DNA of 64,000 bases, taken from the NCBI RefSeq assembly GCF_946221935.1, contig NZ_CAMIGN010000008.1, positions 56,625 through 120,624 on the forward strand, written 5' to 3'. The stretch comes from an uncultured Corynebacterium sp. (lineage in GTDB: Bacteria; Actinomycetota; Actinomycetes; Mycobacteriales; Mycobacteriaceae). Below, one piece after another: positions 51,393 through 60,048 of the stretch; position 1 is the first letter of the stretch; each line of letters starts with the position of its first letter. A model generated the notes under the pieces. The model had not been told where the DNA came from and did not search any database. It saw nothing but the letters and a program-made list of their open reading frames with translations. Position numbers and translations under genes: made by a program.

Positions 51393-52094
51393 ATGCCCCC
51401 TAACGTGCCGAATCCGCGGTACCATGAGCCTCTTCTCCCCGCAGAGGATTCACGGCCCGCTAAGCCACGCCAGCCACGCCGTTCAGATGAGATGCCGGAT
51501 TCCTACGCCTTGGCGCACACACGCTTGGATCTACAGCGCACTCTTCACGACTGCATCGTGATCGACTTGGAAACAACCGGGTTGCGGCCCCAGGAAGAGC
51601 GAATAATTGAAATCGCGGCTCTGCGGGTCTCAGACGGAAAGATCCAGCAACGCTATACATCACTCCTCAACCCGCTACAAGAGGTTCCAGAGGAGATTAC
51701 CGACTTAACGGGCATCTCCGAAGGGCTCTTGGCCGACAAGCCCACCTTTGAAGACATACTCCCCGAATTGCTGGGGTTCCTCCGCCCACATGGCTCCACC
51801 GTCCCACGTCTTGTTGGGCACAATGTCTTCTTCGACTTCTCCTTCTTGCAGCACGAAATGCTGCGCACCCAGCTCACCGCTTCAAACGAGCTTGTCTCTC
51901 CTCCCTACACTCCACGACTGGTGTGTACAGCGGAGGCATCCCGCACACTAATTCCGCGAGAGTCAGTTGGACGCTACCGCCTGGGGAACGTGGCGTCGTA
52001 TCTCAAGGTCACCCACCGCCCACTACATCGAGCGATGAGTGACGCCCTGGCGACCTATGACGTACTAAAGGCGCTGTCGCAAGAGCGGAACTAA
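51393..52094 (+). CDS. DEDDh 3'-5' exonuclease (DnaQ-like)
   Basis: A 233-residue exonuclease of the DNA polymerase III epsilon type. The catalytic motifs are IVIDLETTGLRPQE (Asp, Glu), LVGHNVFFDFSFL (Asp) and HRAMSDALATYDVL (His, Asp). The first 45 residues are Pro/Arg-rich and probably disordered. In mycobacteria the counterpart Rv2191 carries an additional UvrC-type nuclease domain; here only the exonuclease domain is present and the gene ends normally. ATG 51393 follows a -10 box; the TTG at 51384 is rejected. A strong terminator follows immediately. Confidence 0.88.
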   Translation: MPPNVPNPRYHEPLLPAEDSRPAKPRQPRRSDEMPDSYALAHTRLDLQRTLHDCIVIDLETTGLRPQEERIIEIAALRVSDGKIQQRYTSLLNPLQEVPEEITDLTGISEGLLADKPTFEDILPELLGFLRPHGSTVPRLVGHNVFFDFSFLQHEMLRTQLTASNELVSPPYTPRLVCTAEASRTLIPRESVGRYRLGNVASYLKVTHRPLHRAMSDALATYDVLKALSQERN

Positions 52095-52131
52095 AAAAAT
52101 CCCGCCCACCTTCTTGGTGGACGGGATTTTA
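52094..52131. terminator. Bidirectional terminator between the exonuclease gene and qcrB
   Basis: AAAATCCCG-CCCACC pairs with GGTGG-A-CGGGATTTT across a TTCTT loop. A-tract and T-tract on either side make it work on both strands. It starts at the exonuclease stop codon and lies 43 bp past the qcrB stop. Confidence 0.85.
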
Positions 52132-52173
52132 TCGAGCCTTATGTGAGAGCAGTTGAATCAGCTCGATGCGAGG

Positions 52174-53808
52174 TTACTTGTCGAGCTCCTCGTGGCGACG
52201 ACGGTTCTCCTCGTTGAGACGCTCGAACATTTCCTTCTGCTCTGCGTGATTGTCGTGCTCGATGCGCTCCGCCTTCTCCACGATCTCTGGGGAATCCGGG
52301 GAGAAGAAGCCACCGCGACCAGGGTGACCGGCAGCGCCGAGCTCGTTCATGGTCTTCGGAACGTATGCACCCTGGTACTCCAGCGGAATCGGGTGGCCGT
52401 GCTCGTCGACCGGACCCAGCGGCTGGTGGACCTCGATGAAGCCACCGGATGGCAGCTGGCGGATGGTACCGGTCTCAATGCCGTGCTCCAGAACCTCGCG
52501 GTCGGAGCGCTGCAGGGAGACGCACAGGCGGTACGTGATGAAGTACGCGATCGGAGGCAGCAATACCAGGCCGATACGACCCAGCCACGTCATCAGGTTC
52601 AGCGAGATCGTGAAGTGCATCGCCAGCAGGTCGTTACCACCGGAGATAGTCAGCAGCACGTAGAAGGTCAGTGCCATGACGCCCAGGGCGGTACGAACCG
52701 GAACGTCGCGCGGACGCTGCAAGAGGTTGTGGTGGGCGTCATCGCCGGTGAACTTCTGCTCGATCCACGGGTAGGTGAACAGCAGCACAACCAGGATGCC
52801 CAGCAGCAGAGCTACCCAGAACACAGCCGGAATGGTGTAGTTACCGAGGTACAGCTCCCATGCCGGCATGACACGCGCAGCACCGTCAGTCCACAGCATG
52901 TAGATATCCGGCTGAGAACCAGCAGAAACCTGGGAGGGGTTGTACGGGCCGAGGTTCCAGATGGCGTTGATCTGGAACAGACCAGCCATCAGAGCAACCA
53001 CGCCGAAGGTGATCAGGCCGAAGGAAGCTGCCTTCAGACCGAACACCGGCAGAATACGAACGCCGACAACGTTGTTTTCGGTACGACCCGGTCCAGGGAA
53101 CTGGGTGTGCTTCTGGTACCACACGAGTGCAAGGTGGGCAGCGATCAGTGCCAGCAGGATGCCCGGGATCAGAAGAACGTGGGCGATGTACAGGCGAGGA
53201 ATAATGATCTCACCCGGGAAGTCGCCAGCGAACATGATCCAGTGCAGCCAGGTGCCGATAACCGGCAGGCCAACCATGATGGCGGACATAATGCGCAGAC
53301 CAACACCGGAAAGCAGGTCATCCGGCAGGGAGTAGCCCATGAAGCCCTCAGCGACAGAGAGCAGAAGCAGGACACAGCCGATAACCCAGTTCGCCTCACG
53401 CGGCTTGCGGAATGCACCGGTGAAGAAGATGCGCAGCATGTGAACCATGATCGACACGGCAAACAGCAACGCAGCCCAGTGGTGAACCTGGCGGATGAAC
53501 AAACCACCACGAACCTCGAAGGAGAGGTTCAGAGCGGTCTTGTAGGCGGCGGACATCTCTACACCATTTAGAGGTGCATAAGCGCCGTCGTAGATCACCT
53601 TCGACATGGAGGGGTCGAAGAACAGCGTCAGGTAAACACCCGACAGGATCAGGATGATGAAAGAGTAAAGCGCGATCTCACCGAGCATGAACGACCAGTG
53701 AGTCGGGAATACCTTGTTGATTTGCGGGCGGATCAGGCCAGAGGCTGTGTACCGCTCGTCGATGTTGTTGGCCGCTTTAGCAGCGCGGCTCTGTTGTTTA
53801 GTGGTCAT
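52174..53808 (-). CDS. qcrB: Cytochrome bc1 complex, cytochrome b subunit
   Basis: The membrane core of the menaquinol:cytochrome c reductase, binding hemes bL and bH. The 544-residue protein has about nine helices; heme-ligand His residues are in IRQVHHWAALLF and the fourth-helix region LYIAHVLLIPGILLALIAAHL. A Qo-site motif is replaced by an actinobacterial version. A 120-residue polar C-terminal extension (from about 425) is typical of actinobacterial QcrB. Its ATG overlaps the qcrA stop by four bases. It is a known target site for Q203-like inhibitors in mycobacteria. Confidence 0.97.
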   Translation of the reverse strand: MTTKQQSRAAKAANNIDERYTASGLIRPQINKVFPTHWSFMLGEIALYSFIILILSGVYLTLFFDPSMSKVIYDGAYAPLNGVEMSAAYKTALNLSFEVRGGLFIRQVHHWAALLFAVSIMVHMLRIFFTGAFRKPREANWVIGCVLLLLSVAEGFMGYSLPDDLLSGVGLRIMSAIMVGLPVIGTWLHWIMFAGDFPGEIIIPRLYIAHVLLIPGILLALIAAHLALVWYQKHTQFPGPGRTENNVVGVRILPVFGLKAASFGLITFGVVALMAGLFQINAIWNLGPYNPSQVSAGSQPDIYMLWTDGAARVMPAWELYLGNYTIPAVFWVALLLGILVVLLFTYPWIEQKFTGDDAHHNLLQRPRDVPVRTALGVMALTFYVLLTISGGNDLLAMHFTISLNLMTWLGRIGLVLLPPIAYFITYRLCVSLQRSDREVLEHGIETGTIRQLPSGGFIEVHQPLGPVDEHGHPIPLEYQGAYVPKTMNELGAAGHPGRGGFFSPDSPEIVEKAERIEHDNHAEQKEMFERLNEENRRRHEELDK

Positions 53809-55010
53809 GAACGACGCTCCCAGAATGCCGGGCCGACAGGCTCGATGAAGTTACGGTCGGCGTACATGTATCCCTCTTCGTCAACCGAGATCGACAGCTC
53901 GGGCAGAGCACGGGCTGCCGGTCCGAAGATCGGCTTACCATGCTGCAGTGCATCGAACTGGGACTGGTGGCACGGGCAGAGGATGCGGTTGGTTTGCTGC
54001 TCATACAGGGACGTAGGGCAACCGATGTGAGTACAGATCTTGGAGTAGGCGAAGTAGTCGCCGTAGTGGAAGTCCTCCTGGCCTTCGCGCAAGATCGCCT
54101 TTGCGGCGTCTGCCTGGCGCAGGCGAATCAACATCACGGCGTTACGCGGGCCGTGGATGGAGTGCATGTGCTCCTCGTAGACGTCGCGGTTCTTGTCGAA
54201 CTTGTCTCCGTCGTTGACCATCTCCTCGGTCAGCGGGAACACGGTCTCCATCGAAGCCGCATCCAGATCTTCCGGGCGCATGCGGATCAGGCGGGAAACA
54301 CCCTGGGTGCTGTAGTGCCCCTCGTGCTCCTCGGCAATTGCACCGGTATCGCGGCCCAGGTAGACCTTCTCGCCATGCTCCACCAGCGTCCAACCAGTAG
54401 TCCACAGGGTGCCGTCACCCTGGATACCCATGGCCTTGGCCTTCCAGGGGTTCTTAATGATGCCGCCGAGCGGCAGAGCAATGGTCAAGCCAGCCAGCAC
54501 CGCACCAGCACCGGCCAGGCCAGCGATTACCGGACGACGACCCAGGGTGGAAGTCTTCCAGGAATCATTCAGCAGAGCGACCAAGGTACGACGGTCAACT
54601 TCCTCAGACGGACCATCGTGGCGAGTCTGCACCGAAATCTCTTCCGGAACGAAGCTCTTGGTGTAGGTAATGATAGCCGCACCCAGCAGCGTGATGCTCA
54701 GACCCGCAGTGAGGCCCAGTAGCGGGGTGTAGATCGAGTAGAGCCACACGCCATCCTCAGCGAGGTGCTTGTACTCCCACGGCCAGAACAGGTAGACACC
54801 GATGAAAGCGATACCGAACAGAACCGACAGAGCCAGCATGATGGTGACCTTGCGGCTTGCGCGCTTTTCAGCGGGGTCGTTGGCGATCGGGAAGCGCTCC
54901 TTACGGTAGGCAACCGTTACACCGTCGAGCTCAGTACCCAGGCGGGCCAGCTCGTCATCGTTCATCTTCGACAGCTCTTCGTTGCTGTACTTCTTGTTGT
55001 GCTCACTCAT
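53805..55010 (-). CDS. qcrA: Cytochrome bc1 complex, Rieske iron-sulfur subunit
   Basis: Carries the [2Fe-2S] cluster that accepts the first electron from menaquinol. The 401-residue protein has three membrane helices (actinobacterial type, around residues 55-80, 95-118 and 165-188) and a C-terminal Rieske domain. Cluster ligands are CTHIGC and CPCHQSQFD. ATG 55010 (MSEHNKKYS) overlaps the qcrC stop codon (ATGA) and is preferred to a longer form. The sequence between the third helix and the Rieske fold is enlarged, as in mycobacteria. Confidence 0.97.
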   Translation of the reverse strand: MSEHNKKYSNEELSKMNDDELARLGTELDGVTVAYRKERFPIANDPAEKRASRKVTIMLALSVLFGIAFIGVYLFWPWEYKHLAEDGVWLYSIYTPLLGLTAGLSITLLGAAIITYTKSFVPEEISVQTRHDGPSEEVDRRTLVALLNDSWKTSTLGRRPVIAGLAGAGAVLAGLTIALPLGGIIKNPWKAKAMGIQGDGTLWTTGWTLVEHGEKVYLGRDTGAIAEEHEGHYSTQGVSRLIRMRPEDLDAASMETVFPLTEEMVNDGDKFDKNRDVYEEHMHSIHGPRNAVMLIRLRQADAAKAILREGQEDFHYGDYFAYSKICTHIGCPTSLYEQQTNRILCPCHQSQFDALQHGKPIFGPAARALPELSISVDEEGYMYADRNFIEPVGPAFWERRS

Positions 55011-55906
55011 GACCGCGATCCAATCCACATAGCGAAGGCAACGAGAACCACGATGCCAACGAACCACATCATCATGCCTTCAGTCACCGGGCCGATACCG
55101 CCCAGACCAAAACCACCCGGGTTCGGGGTTTCCTTGGCCGACTTCAGGTAGGCAATGATGTCCTTCTTCTCGTCAGCAGTCAGCTGGCGGTCAGAGAACT
55201 TCGGCATGTTCTGCGGGCCGGTCAGCATTGCCTGGTAAATCTCCTGCTCGTTGGCCGGGGCCAGAGCCGGAGCGTACTTACCACTGGACAGTGCGCCGCC
55301 CTTACCGGTGAAGTTGTGGCAAGATGCACAGTTCAGGCGGAACAGGTCAGAACCACGGGCAACATCAGCCGGATCGATCTCGCCGTTCTTGTTATTGGAG
55401 CCACGCAGGGACTCCATTGCAATCTCACCGTTAGAGTCGCGGACAATACCCGGGCCGCCACCGTTTGCATTCACGTATGCGGCCAGCGCCAGAGCCTGCT
55501 GCTCGGAGTAGCGCGGGTTCTTGCGGCTTGCCTGAGCCTCGTTACGCAGCATCGGCATGCGGCCAGAGTGTACCTGGAAGTACACAGCGCCCTCACCGAC
55601 ACCGATCAGAGAAGGACCACGGTCCTTAACACCCTGCAGGTTTCCACCGTGACAGGTGATACAAGCAACCTCGTAGAGTTCCTTACCCTGCTTGGCCAGT
55701 TCCTCCGAGCTCTGCTCAGCAACGGCATTCTGTGCGTCAGGGGTCAATGCGTTGGCTAGGAAGCCCGCGCCCGTCAGCGCGAACAACAATGCCAACGCGC
55801 CAGCAAAGGCCTTACGGACCTTCCGGCGGCGGCGTGCCTTGGCGGCACTGCCCTTCGAACCAACGGAGCTCTGCTCCGTGGTCGCGTTGGTGGAGTTGAT
55901 ATCCAT
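55007..55906 (-). CDS. qcrC: Cytochrome bc1 complex, diheme cytochrome c subunit
   Basis: A membrane-bound diheme cytochrome c that passes electrons directly to cytochrome aa3; actinobacteria lack a soluble cytochrome c for this step. The 299-residue protein has an N-terminal membrane anchor (about 33-55), heme motifs CITCH (82-86) and CASCH (193-197), and a C-terminal helix (MMMWFVGIVVLVAFAMWIG). It follows ctaE and starts the coupled qcrC-qcrA-qcrB set. Confidence 0.97.
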   Translation of the reverse strand: MDINSTNATTEQSSVGSKGSAAKARRRRKVRKAFAGALALLFALTGAGFLANALTPDAQNAVAEQSSEELAKQGKELYEVACITCHGGNLQGVKDRGPSLIGVGEGAVYFQVHSGRMPMLRNEAQASRKNPRYSEQQALALAAYVNANGGGPGIVRDSNGEIAMESLRGSNNKNGEIDPADVARGSDLFRLNCASCHNFTGKGGALSSGKYAPALAPANEQEIYQAMLTGPQNMPKFSDRQLTADEKKDIIAYLKSAKETPNPGGFGLGGIGPVTEGMMMWFVGIVVLVAFAMWIGSRS

Positions 55907-55957
55907 CTTGTTCCCTTATTAGTTAGTCAATGGAATTGCGATGGGCTGTAGGCCGAC

Positions 55958-55988
55958 CCTCTTAAGCGAATGTCTTCGTGTTAAGAGG
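55958..55988 (-). other. Hairpin between ctaE and qcrC
   Basis: CCTCTTAA (55958-55965) pairs perfectly with TTAAGAGG (55981-55988) across 15 bases. It has no U run and may be an mRNA processing or stability element that sets different levels of ctaE and qcrCAB. Confidence 0.4.
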
Positions 55989-56004
55989 AACCGACCTGGC
56001 CGGC

Positions 56005-56616
56005 CTACTGAATGAAGTAAATGGTGATCCACAGGCCGATCCAGACGACGTCGACGAAGTGCCAGTAGTAGGACACAACGACGGCGGCGGTGGCCTGTGC
56101 CGGGGTGAACTTCGACTTGGCGGTCCTCAGCAGCACCACGATGAAGGCAATCACACCGGCGAGCACGTGCGCGCCGTGGAAGCCTGTCGTGATGAAGAAG
56201 ACCGAACCATAGACGGAGCCCGGGATCGTCGTTCCATGCTGCACCAAGTGAACGTACTCGTAGCCCTGGCCAATAAGGAAGATAGTTCCCAACAGCGCGG
56301 ACAATGCGTACCACTTGCGAAGCGCGAAGACGTCACCCCTCTCCGCCGCGAAGACGCCCCACTGAGCAGTGAACGAAGAACTGATCAGAATAATCGTGAT
56401 CGCTGCCGCGAATGGCACGTTCAGCTCAGTGGGCTCAGACGGCCAATTGCCGCCAGAGTTGGCCTTGGACACGAAGTACATCGCGAAAAGGCCAGCGAAA
56501 AACATCAATTCCTGAGACAGGAACACAATCGTGCCGACACTGACCATATTGGGTCGGTTCAGTGTCGCAACACGATGTGGTGCTGCCATACCTGGGTTTT
56601 CAACTGCGCTCGTCAC
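56005..56616 (-). CDS. ctaE: Cytochrome c oxidase subunit III
   Basis: Subunit III of the aa3-type terminal oxidase, an integral membrane protein without redox centres. The 203-residue sequence has five helices; family segments are FLSQELMFFAGLFAMYF, TTGFHGAHVLAGV (conserved His) and SYYWHFVDVVWIGLW. The GTG start at 56616 follows TACTGT (56622-56627) by five bases, suggesting a leaderless mRNA. As in C. glutamicum, it leads the ctaE-qcrCAB operon, so the oxidase and bc1 complex that form a supercomplex are co-expressed. Confidence 0.96.
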   Translation of the reverse strand: MTSAVENPGMAAPHRVATLNRPNMVSVGTIVFLSQELMFFAGLFAMYFVSKANSGGNWPSEPTELNVPFAAAITIILISSSFTAQWGVFAAERGDVFALRKWYALSALLGTIFLIGQGYEYVHLVQHGTTIPGSVYGSVFFITTGFHGAHVLAGVIAFIVVLLRTAKSKFTPAQATAAVVVSYYWHFVDVVWIGLWITIYFIQ

Positions 56617-57003
56617 GCATAACAGTATGGCCGTTTAAAGCCCGATAGTCGATTCACTCCAGCACTTTTCTGGAAGCTATCTGTAAAATCGCAGGTAAAA
56701 CCTTGGATAACGCTGAAAGCCCACCCCGTTAGGGGTTAGCGGGAACTTTTATCCTCCCCCATCCGACGAGCTACATAACGACAGGTCAAAACCTACTTTC
56801 GTCAAGAGCGGACACGCCGCATACCCCACGATGGGGCTACTCCGCACCTACCCCTTTCACCTGGGCGAAACCTTCGAATATCTCCCCTGTAAGGGCGTCA
56901 ACCCAAAAACTCCCCGTGCTACTACCCAACTAATAGACTGGTTAGTACAGAGCGTTTTTGCTTATTACTTCTTTCTAGGACAGGAAGGCGCGTCGAAAGA
57001 ACC
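56617..57003. other. Intergenic region between divergent ctaE and trpD
   Basis: It holds the ctaE -10 box (56622-56627, minus strand) and a likely trpD -10 TAGACT (56934-56939, plus strand). A G-U-containing hairpin CCCGTTAG/TTAGCGGG at 56725-56743 is followed by ACTTTTATCC. No Trp-rich leader peptide or coding sequence is supported. Confidence 0.35.
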
Positions 57004-58107
57004 ATGGCCCCCACTACCCCACGTCCCGCAGACATCAGCGGTCTCTCCCCCGAACAACTACCGCCAAGCTACTTCACCTGGCCCGGCGTACTGGGGCGAC
57101 TGGGCAATGGCCAGGAGCTGAGCGAATCGCAGGTGCGCTGGGCAATGCAACAGATCATGGAGGGTCACGCAACCGACGCACAGATTTCGGGATTTGCCTT
57201 CGGAATTCGAGTGCGCGGTATTACCGCTGCCGAGCTTGCCGCCGCTGCCGAGACAATGACCAGCTTCGCTACTCCAGTTGACTTTTCGGACGTGCCGAAT
57301 TGCGTGGATATCGTCGGCACTGGCGGCGACGGTCATCACACTGTGAACATTTCCACAATGGCTTCGTTTATTGTTGCCGCCACGGGTGTTCCGGTAGTGA
57401 AGCACGGTAACCGCGCGGCAAGTTCGAAGTGTGGCGGTGCGGACATGTTGGAGGCTCTGGGCCTCGATATCGAGCGCTCTCCAGAGGCTATTCGCGACGA
57501 CGCACACGAGACAGGTTTTGCCTTCATGTTCGCCAAAACCTACCACCCTGCGATGCGCTTCGCCGCCCCGGTACGCAGCCAGCTGGGCGCGCCAACCATC
57601 TTTAACCTCCTTGGTCCAATGACCAACCCCGCCTACCCCAAGTACGGTCTCATTGGCTGCGCCTTCAAGGAGTTCATGCCGATCATGGGTGGCGCTTTTG
57701 CCCGTCAGGGCAGCCGCGTACTCGTTGTTCGCGGCATGGACGGAATGGACGAAATCTCGGTGTGCACTCCTACCGAGGTCGTTACTGTTGACGCCGCAGG
57801 CCGCACCGGTGAAGAAGTAATTAACCCTCGCAGTGTCGGACTCGACTTTTATGAAGATGGCAGCCTCGCCGGTGGCGATGCTAGCTATAACGCGGATGTG
57901 GCTGTGCGTCTGATGAAGGGCGAAATCACCGGCGCAATCAAGGATGCTGTCTTGATTAACGCCGCTGGTGCCTTGACAGCTGTGCGCGGATGGGAAGAGA
58001 AGGGATTCCAGGAGTCCCTATCTGAGCAAGTAGAACGCGCCCGGGAAGCACTGGAATCCGGGGCTGCGTGGAAGCAGATGGAAAAGATCGTGGGACGGAA
58101 GTTCTAG
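57004..58107 (+). CDS. trpD: Anthranilate phosphoribosyltransferase
   Basis: Second step of tryptophan synthesis, attaching phosphoribose to anthranilate. The 367-residue protein has the PRPP-binding CVDIVGTGGDGHHTVNISTM, KHGNRAASSKCGGADML, PAMRFAAPVRSQLGAPTIFNLLGPMTNP, and VVRGMDGMDEIS. It stands alone, away from other trp genes, between the cta/qcr groups, as in mycobacteria (Rv2192c). ATG 57004 has only a weak GAAAGA site close by; AGGAAGG is 15 bases away, so translation may be modest. Confidence 0.95.
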   Translation: MAPTTPRPADISGLSPEQLPPSYFTWPGVLGRLGNGQELSESQVRWAMQQIMEGHATDAQISGFAFGIRVRGITAAELAAAAETMTSFATPVDFSDVPNCVDIVGTGGDGHHTVNISTMASFIVAATGVPVVKHGNRAASSKCGGADMLEALGLDIERSPEAIRDDAHETGFAFMFAKTYHPAMRFAAPVRSQLGAPTIFNLLGPMTNPAYPKYGLIGCAFKEFMPIMGGAFARQGSRVLVVRGMDGMDEISVCTPTEVVTVDAAGRTGEEVINPRSVGLDFYEDGSLAGGDASYNADVAVRLMKGEITGAIKDAVLINAAGALTAVRGWEEKGFQESLSEQVERAREALESGAAWKQMEKIVGRKF

Positions 58108-58118
58108 CACGCATAAGG

Positions 58119-58168
58119 AACTCCCCCTTTCCGCTGCAACCTCGTGGGTTGGCGGAAGGGGGAGTTTT
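58119..58168 (+). terminator. Intrinsic terminator of trpD
   Basis: AACTCCCCCTTT-CCGC pairs with GCGG-AAGGGGGAGTT and is followed by TTTTTAG. It is shared 3' sequence with the convergent ctaF gene, 15 bp away. Confidence 0.85.
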
Positions 58169-58184
58169 TAGTGAAGTGTGAAGT

Positions 58185-58616
58185 TTAGTGCTTCTCCGGC
58201 GGCAGGCCATACTGCAGGTTCAGCATCGTGGTTGCCCAGATCAGCATTGCTGCGCCGAAGAGAACCAGCCACAGGTGCCACCAGGCCAGGCCTGCACCCA
58301 TCACGACGATGGAAACGGTCATCCAGAACGGCCAGATGGAGCTTGCGGAGAAGAAGCCCAGCACGCCAGCGCCGTCCTCGATCTCTGCCTCTTCCCAATC
58401 ATCCGGGCCAATGTCGGTCTTAGACGACGTCAGGTGGAGGTAGCCAGCGAGCATGAAAGCCAGCAGGGTTGCCATCACGAGGCCGGTGCCACCGGCCCAT
58501 TCAACACCCATGACGTTGCCTGCATCGCTAACGGAGTGCGTAACGATGAAGTAGAACACCGTGACCACGGTGAAGAAAGTACCTATGCCGTAGAAAAGCT
58601 TTGCACCAGAAGTCAT
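58185..58616 (-). CDS. ctaF: Cytochrome c oxidase subunit IV, actinobacterial type
   Basis: A small 143-residue membrane subunit of the aa3 oxidase specific to actinobacteria. Four helices are visible, with the N-terminal KLFYGIGTFFTVVTVFYFIV, a polar loop TSSKTDIGPDDWEEAEIEDGAGVLGFFS, and two C-terminal helices. It follows ctaC by 39 bp, as expected for the ctaCF operon. Confidence 0.93.
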   Translation of the reverse strand: MTSGAKLFYGIGTFFTVVTVFYFIVTHSVSDAGNVMGVEWAGGTGLVMATLLAFMLAGYLHLTSSKTDIGPDDWEEAEIEDGAGVLGFFSASSIWPFWMTVSIVVMGAGLAWWHLWLVLFGAAMLIWATTMLNLQYGLPPEKH

Positions 58617-58655
58617 TTGCTTTGTCTCTCTTTCTTCTTAACCTTGCGCTGCCAC

Positions 58656-59765
58656 TTAAGCGGCGTTGCGATCCTTGTGGTTCTCTTCCGGGTTCCTGGT
58701 ACCAGTGCGGTCGGAATTGAACGGGTGGGTGGAGGTTGCGTACGGCTGCTCGCCGATGGACTTCAGAGCCTCCGAGTTCGGTGCCTCAGGGTTGTCCTGG
58801 CGGAACTTCATGTACTGCTCGAACTTCTCCGGGGAAACGACGCGGAGTTCGAAGTTCATCATTGCGTGGTAAGTACCACACATCTCGGCACAGCGTCCGA
58901 CGAACGCGCCTTCCTGATCGATGGACTCAACCTGGAAGATACGCTCAGAGCGGTTTGCTTCCGGGTGCGGGAAGACGTCGCGCTTGAACAGGAACTCCGG
59001 GATCCAGAAGGAGTGGACAACGTCGGCGGAGGCCAGGTTGAACTCAATCGGAGTGCCGGAAGGAACGACCAGAACCGGAATCTCCTGGGTGGTGCCCACG
59101 GTCTCGATCTTGTCGAAGTTCAGGTAGCTGTATTCATCCTTCGCGCGGCCGTGGATCGGCCCCGGAACCTGCTCGCCGTGCTTGTCCAGCTTCTTAGCGG
59201 GCTTCTTGGAATCCTCGGCGCGAGCCTGTGCTTCCTTGTCGGTGCCCTTGTACTCCTGGCCACCGTTCAGCTCTGCAGCAACGTGGCTGTAGCCGAACTT
59301 CCAGTTCCACTGGTAGCCAGTGACGTCGACGGTAACCTTCGGATCCTTGTCCAGTGCGGTCGCACGATCCTGAGTCTGAACGTTGAAGAAGAACAGGGTA
59401 CAGATGATCAGAACTGGCAAGGTGGTTAGAACGAGCTCCAGCGGAACGTTGTAACCAGTCTGGCGCGGGAACTCGTCCTCGCCGCGCTTAGCGGCCTTCT
59501 TCGCGCTAGAACGGCCCATGTTGACGAACAACAGAACCCACATGATGATGCCGATGATCCAGGCGACAACCCAGACCCATACCCACATGTTGCCCATTTC
59601 CTTGGACTCCGGGGTAATACCCTTCGGCCAGCCCATTCGCAGAGCATCGAAGAACTTGTTTTCCGGTGGGGCGACAGTACAACCAGTCAGCACCAGGCCA
59701 GCAAGACCCAGTACGCCGGCGAGGCCAATACGGCGAGTCAAACCGTGCTTATTTCGCTGTTCCAC
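58656..59765 (-). CDS. ctaC: Cytochrome c oxidase subunit II (lipoprotein)
   Basis: Carries the CuA centre that receives electrons from QcrC. The 369-residue protein has a lipoprotein signal (LVLTGC, Cys29), two membrane helices (about 60-85 and 107-128), and a cupredoxin domain with CuA ligands in VVHSFWIPEF and GRCAEMCGTYHAMM. An inserted charged loop (GGQEYKGTDKEAQARAEDSKKPAKKLDKHGEQV) is typical of actinobacteria and contacts QcrC. GTG 59765 has GAAGG nine bases upstream. Confidence 0.96.
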   Translation of the reverse strand: MEQRNKHGLTRRIGLAGVLGLAGLVLTGCTVAPPENKFFDALRMGWPKGITPESKEMGNMWVWVWVVAWIIGIIMWVLLFVNMGRSSAKKAAKRGEDEFPRQTGYNVPLELVLTTLPVLIICTLFFFNVQTQDRATALDKDPKVTVDVTGYQWNWKFGYSHVAAELNGGQEYKGTDKEAQARAEDSKKPAKKLDKHGEQVPGPIHGRAKDEYSYLNFDKIETVGTTQEIPVLVVPSGTPIEFNLASADVVHSFWIPEFLFKRDVFPHPEANRSERIFQVESIDQEGAFVGRCAEMCGTYHAMMNFELRVVSPEKFEQYMKFRQDNPEAPNSEALKSIGEQPYATSTHPFNSDRTGTRNPEENHKDRNAA

Positions 59766-59969
59766 GCGAGTTTGCCTTCCTCATTCACACGTCACTTGCG
59801 TTGCAAGAACTGGACTCTCACGCTCGCCTGCAGTTCGCGCGCGTTAGATAGTCTTACAACAACTTCACTTAAAGAACCTTAGACCATTGACAGGACATTG
59901 CCACCATCACGGAAGCGGAAATTCCCTTTTCGGGGTTGGCTACCGCTCCCATTGCCCCCACACGGGTTA

Positions 59970-60000
59970 GGCGGGAGCCCACACATGTGTGACTCCCGCC
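59970..60000 (-). terminator. Hairpin downstream of the pyruvate oxidase gene
   Basis: GGCGGGAG (59970-59977) pairs with CTCCCGCC (59993-60000), and the loop contains the palindrome ACACATGTGT, which extends the stem. No U run follows on the minus strand. It lies about 50 bp past the stop codon and probably marks the 3' end. Confidence 0.5.
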
Positions 60001-60048
60001 ATAGGTAGGCCTGAAGAGGCACTCCTCAGAGCGCCTCACCCCTCTTGC

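Noticed and set aside
52153..53571. A 472-codon open frame on the plus strand opposite qcrB
   Set aside because: Its composition (Gln, His, Asp, Arg rich, no hydrophobic core) is that of a shadow frame; qcrB on the other strand is unmistakable. The same holds for the long frame opposite asnB (61941-63416).
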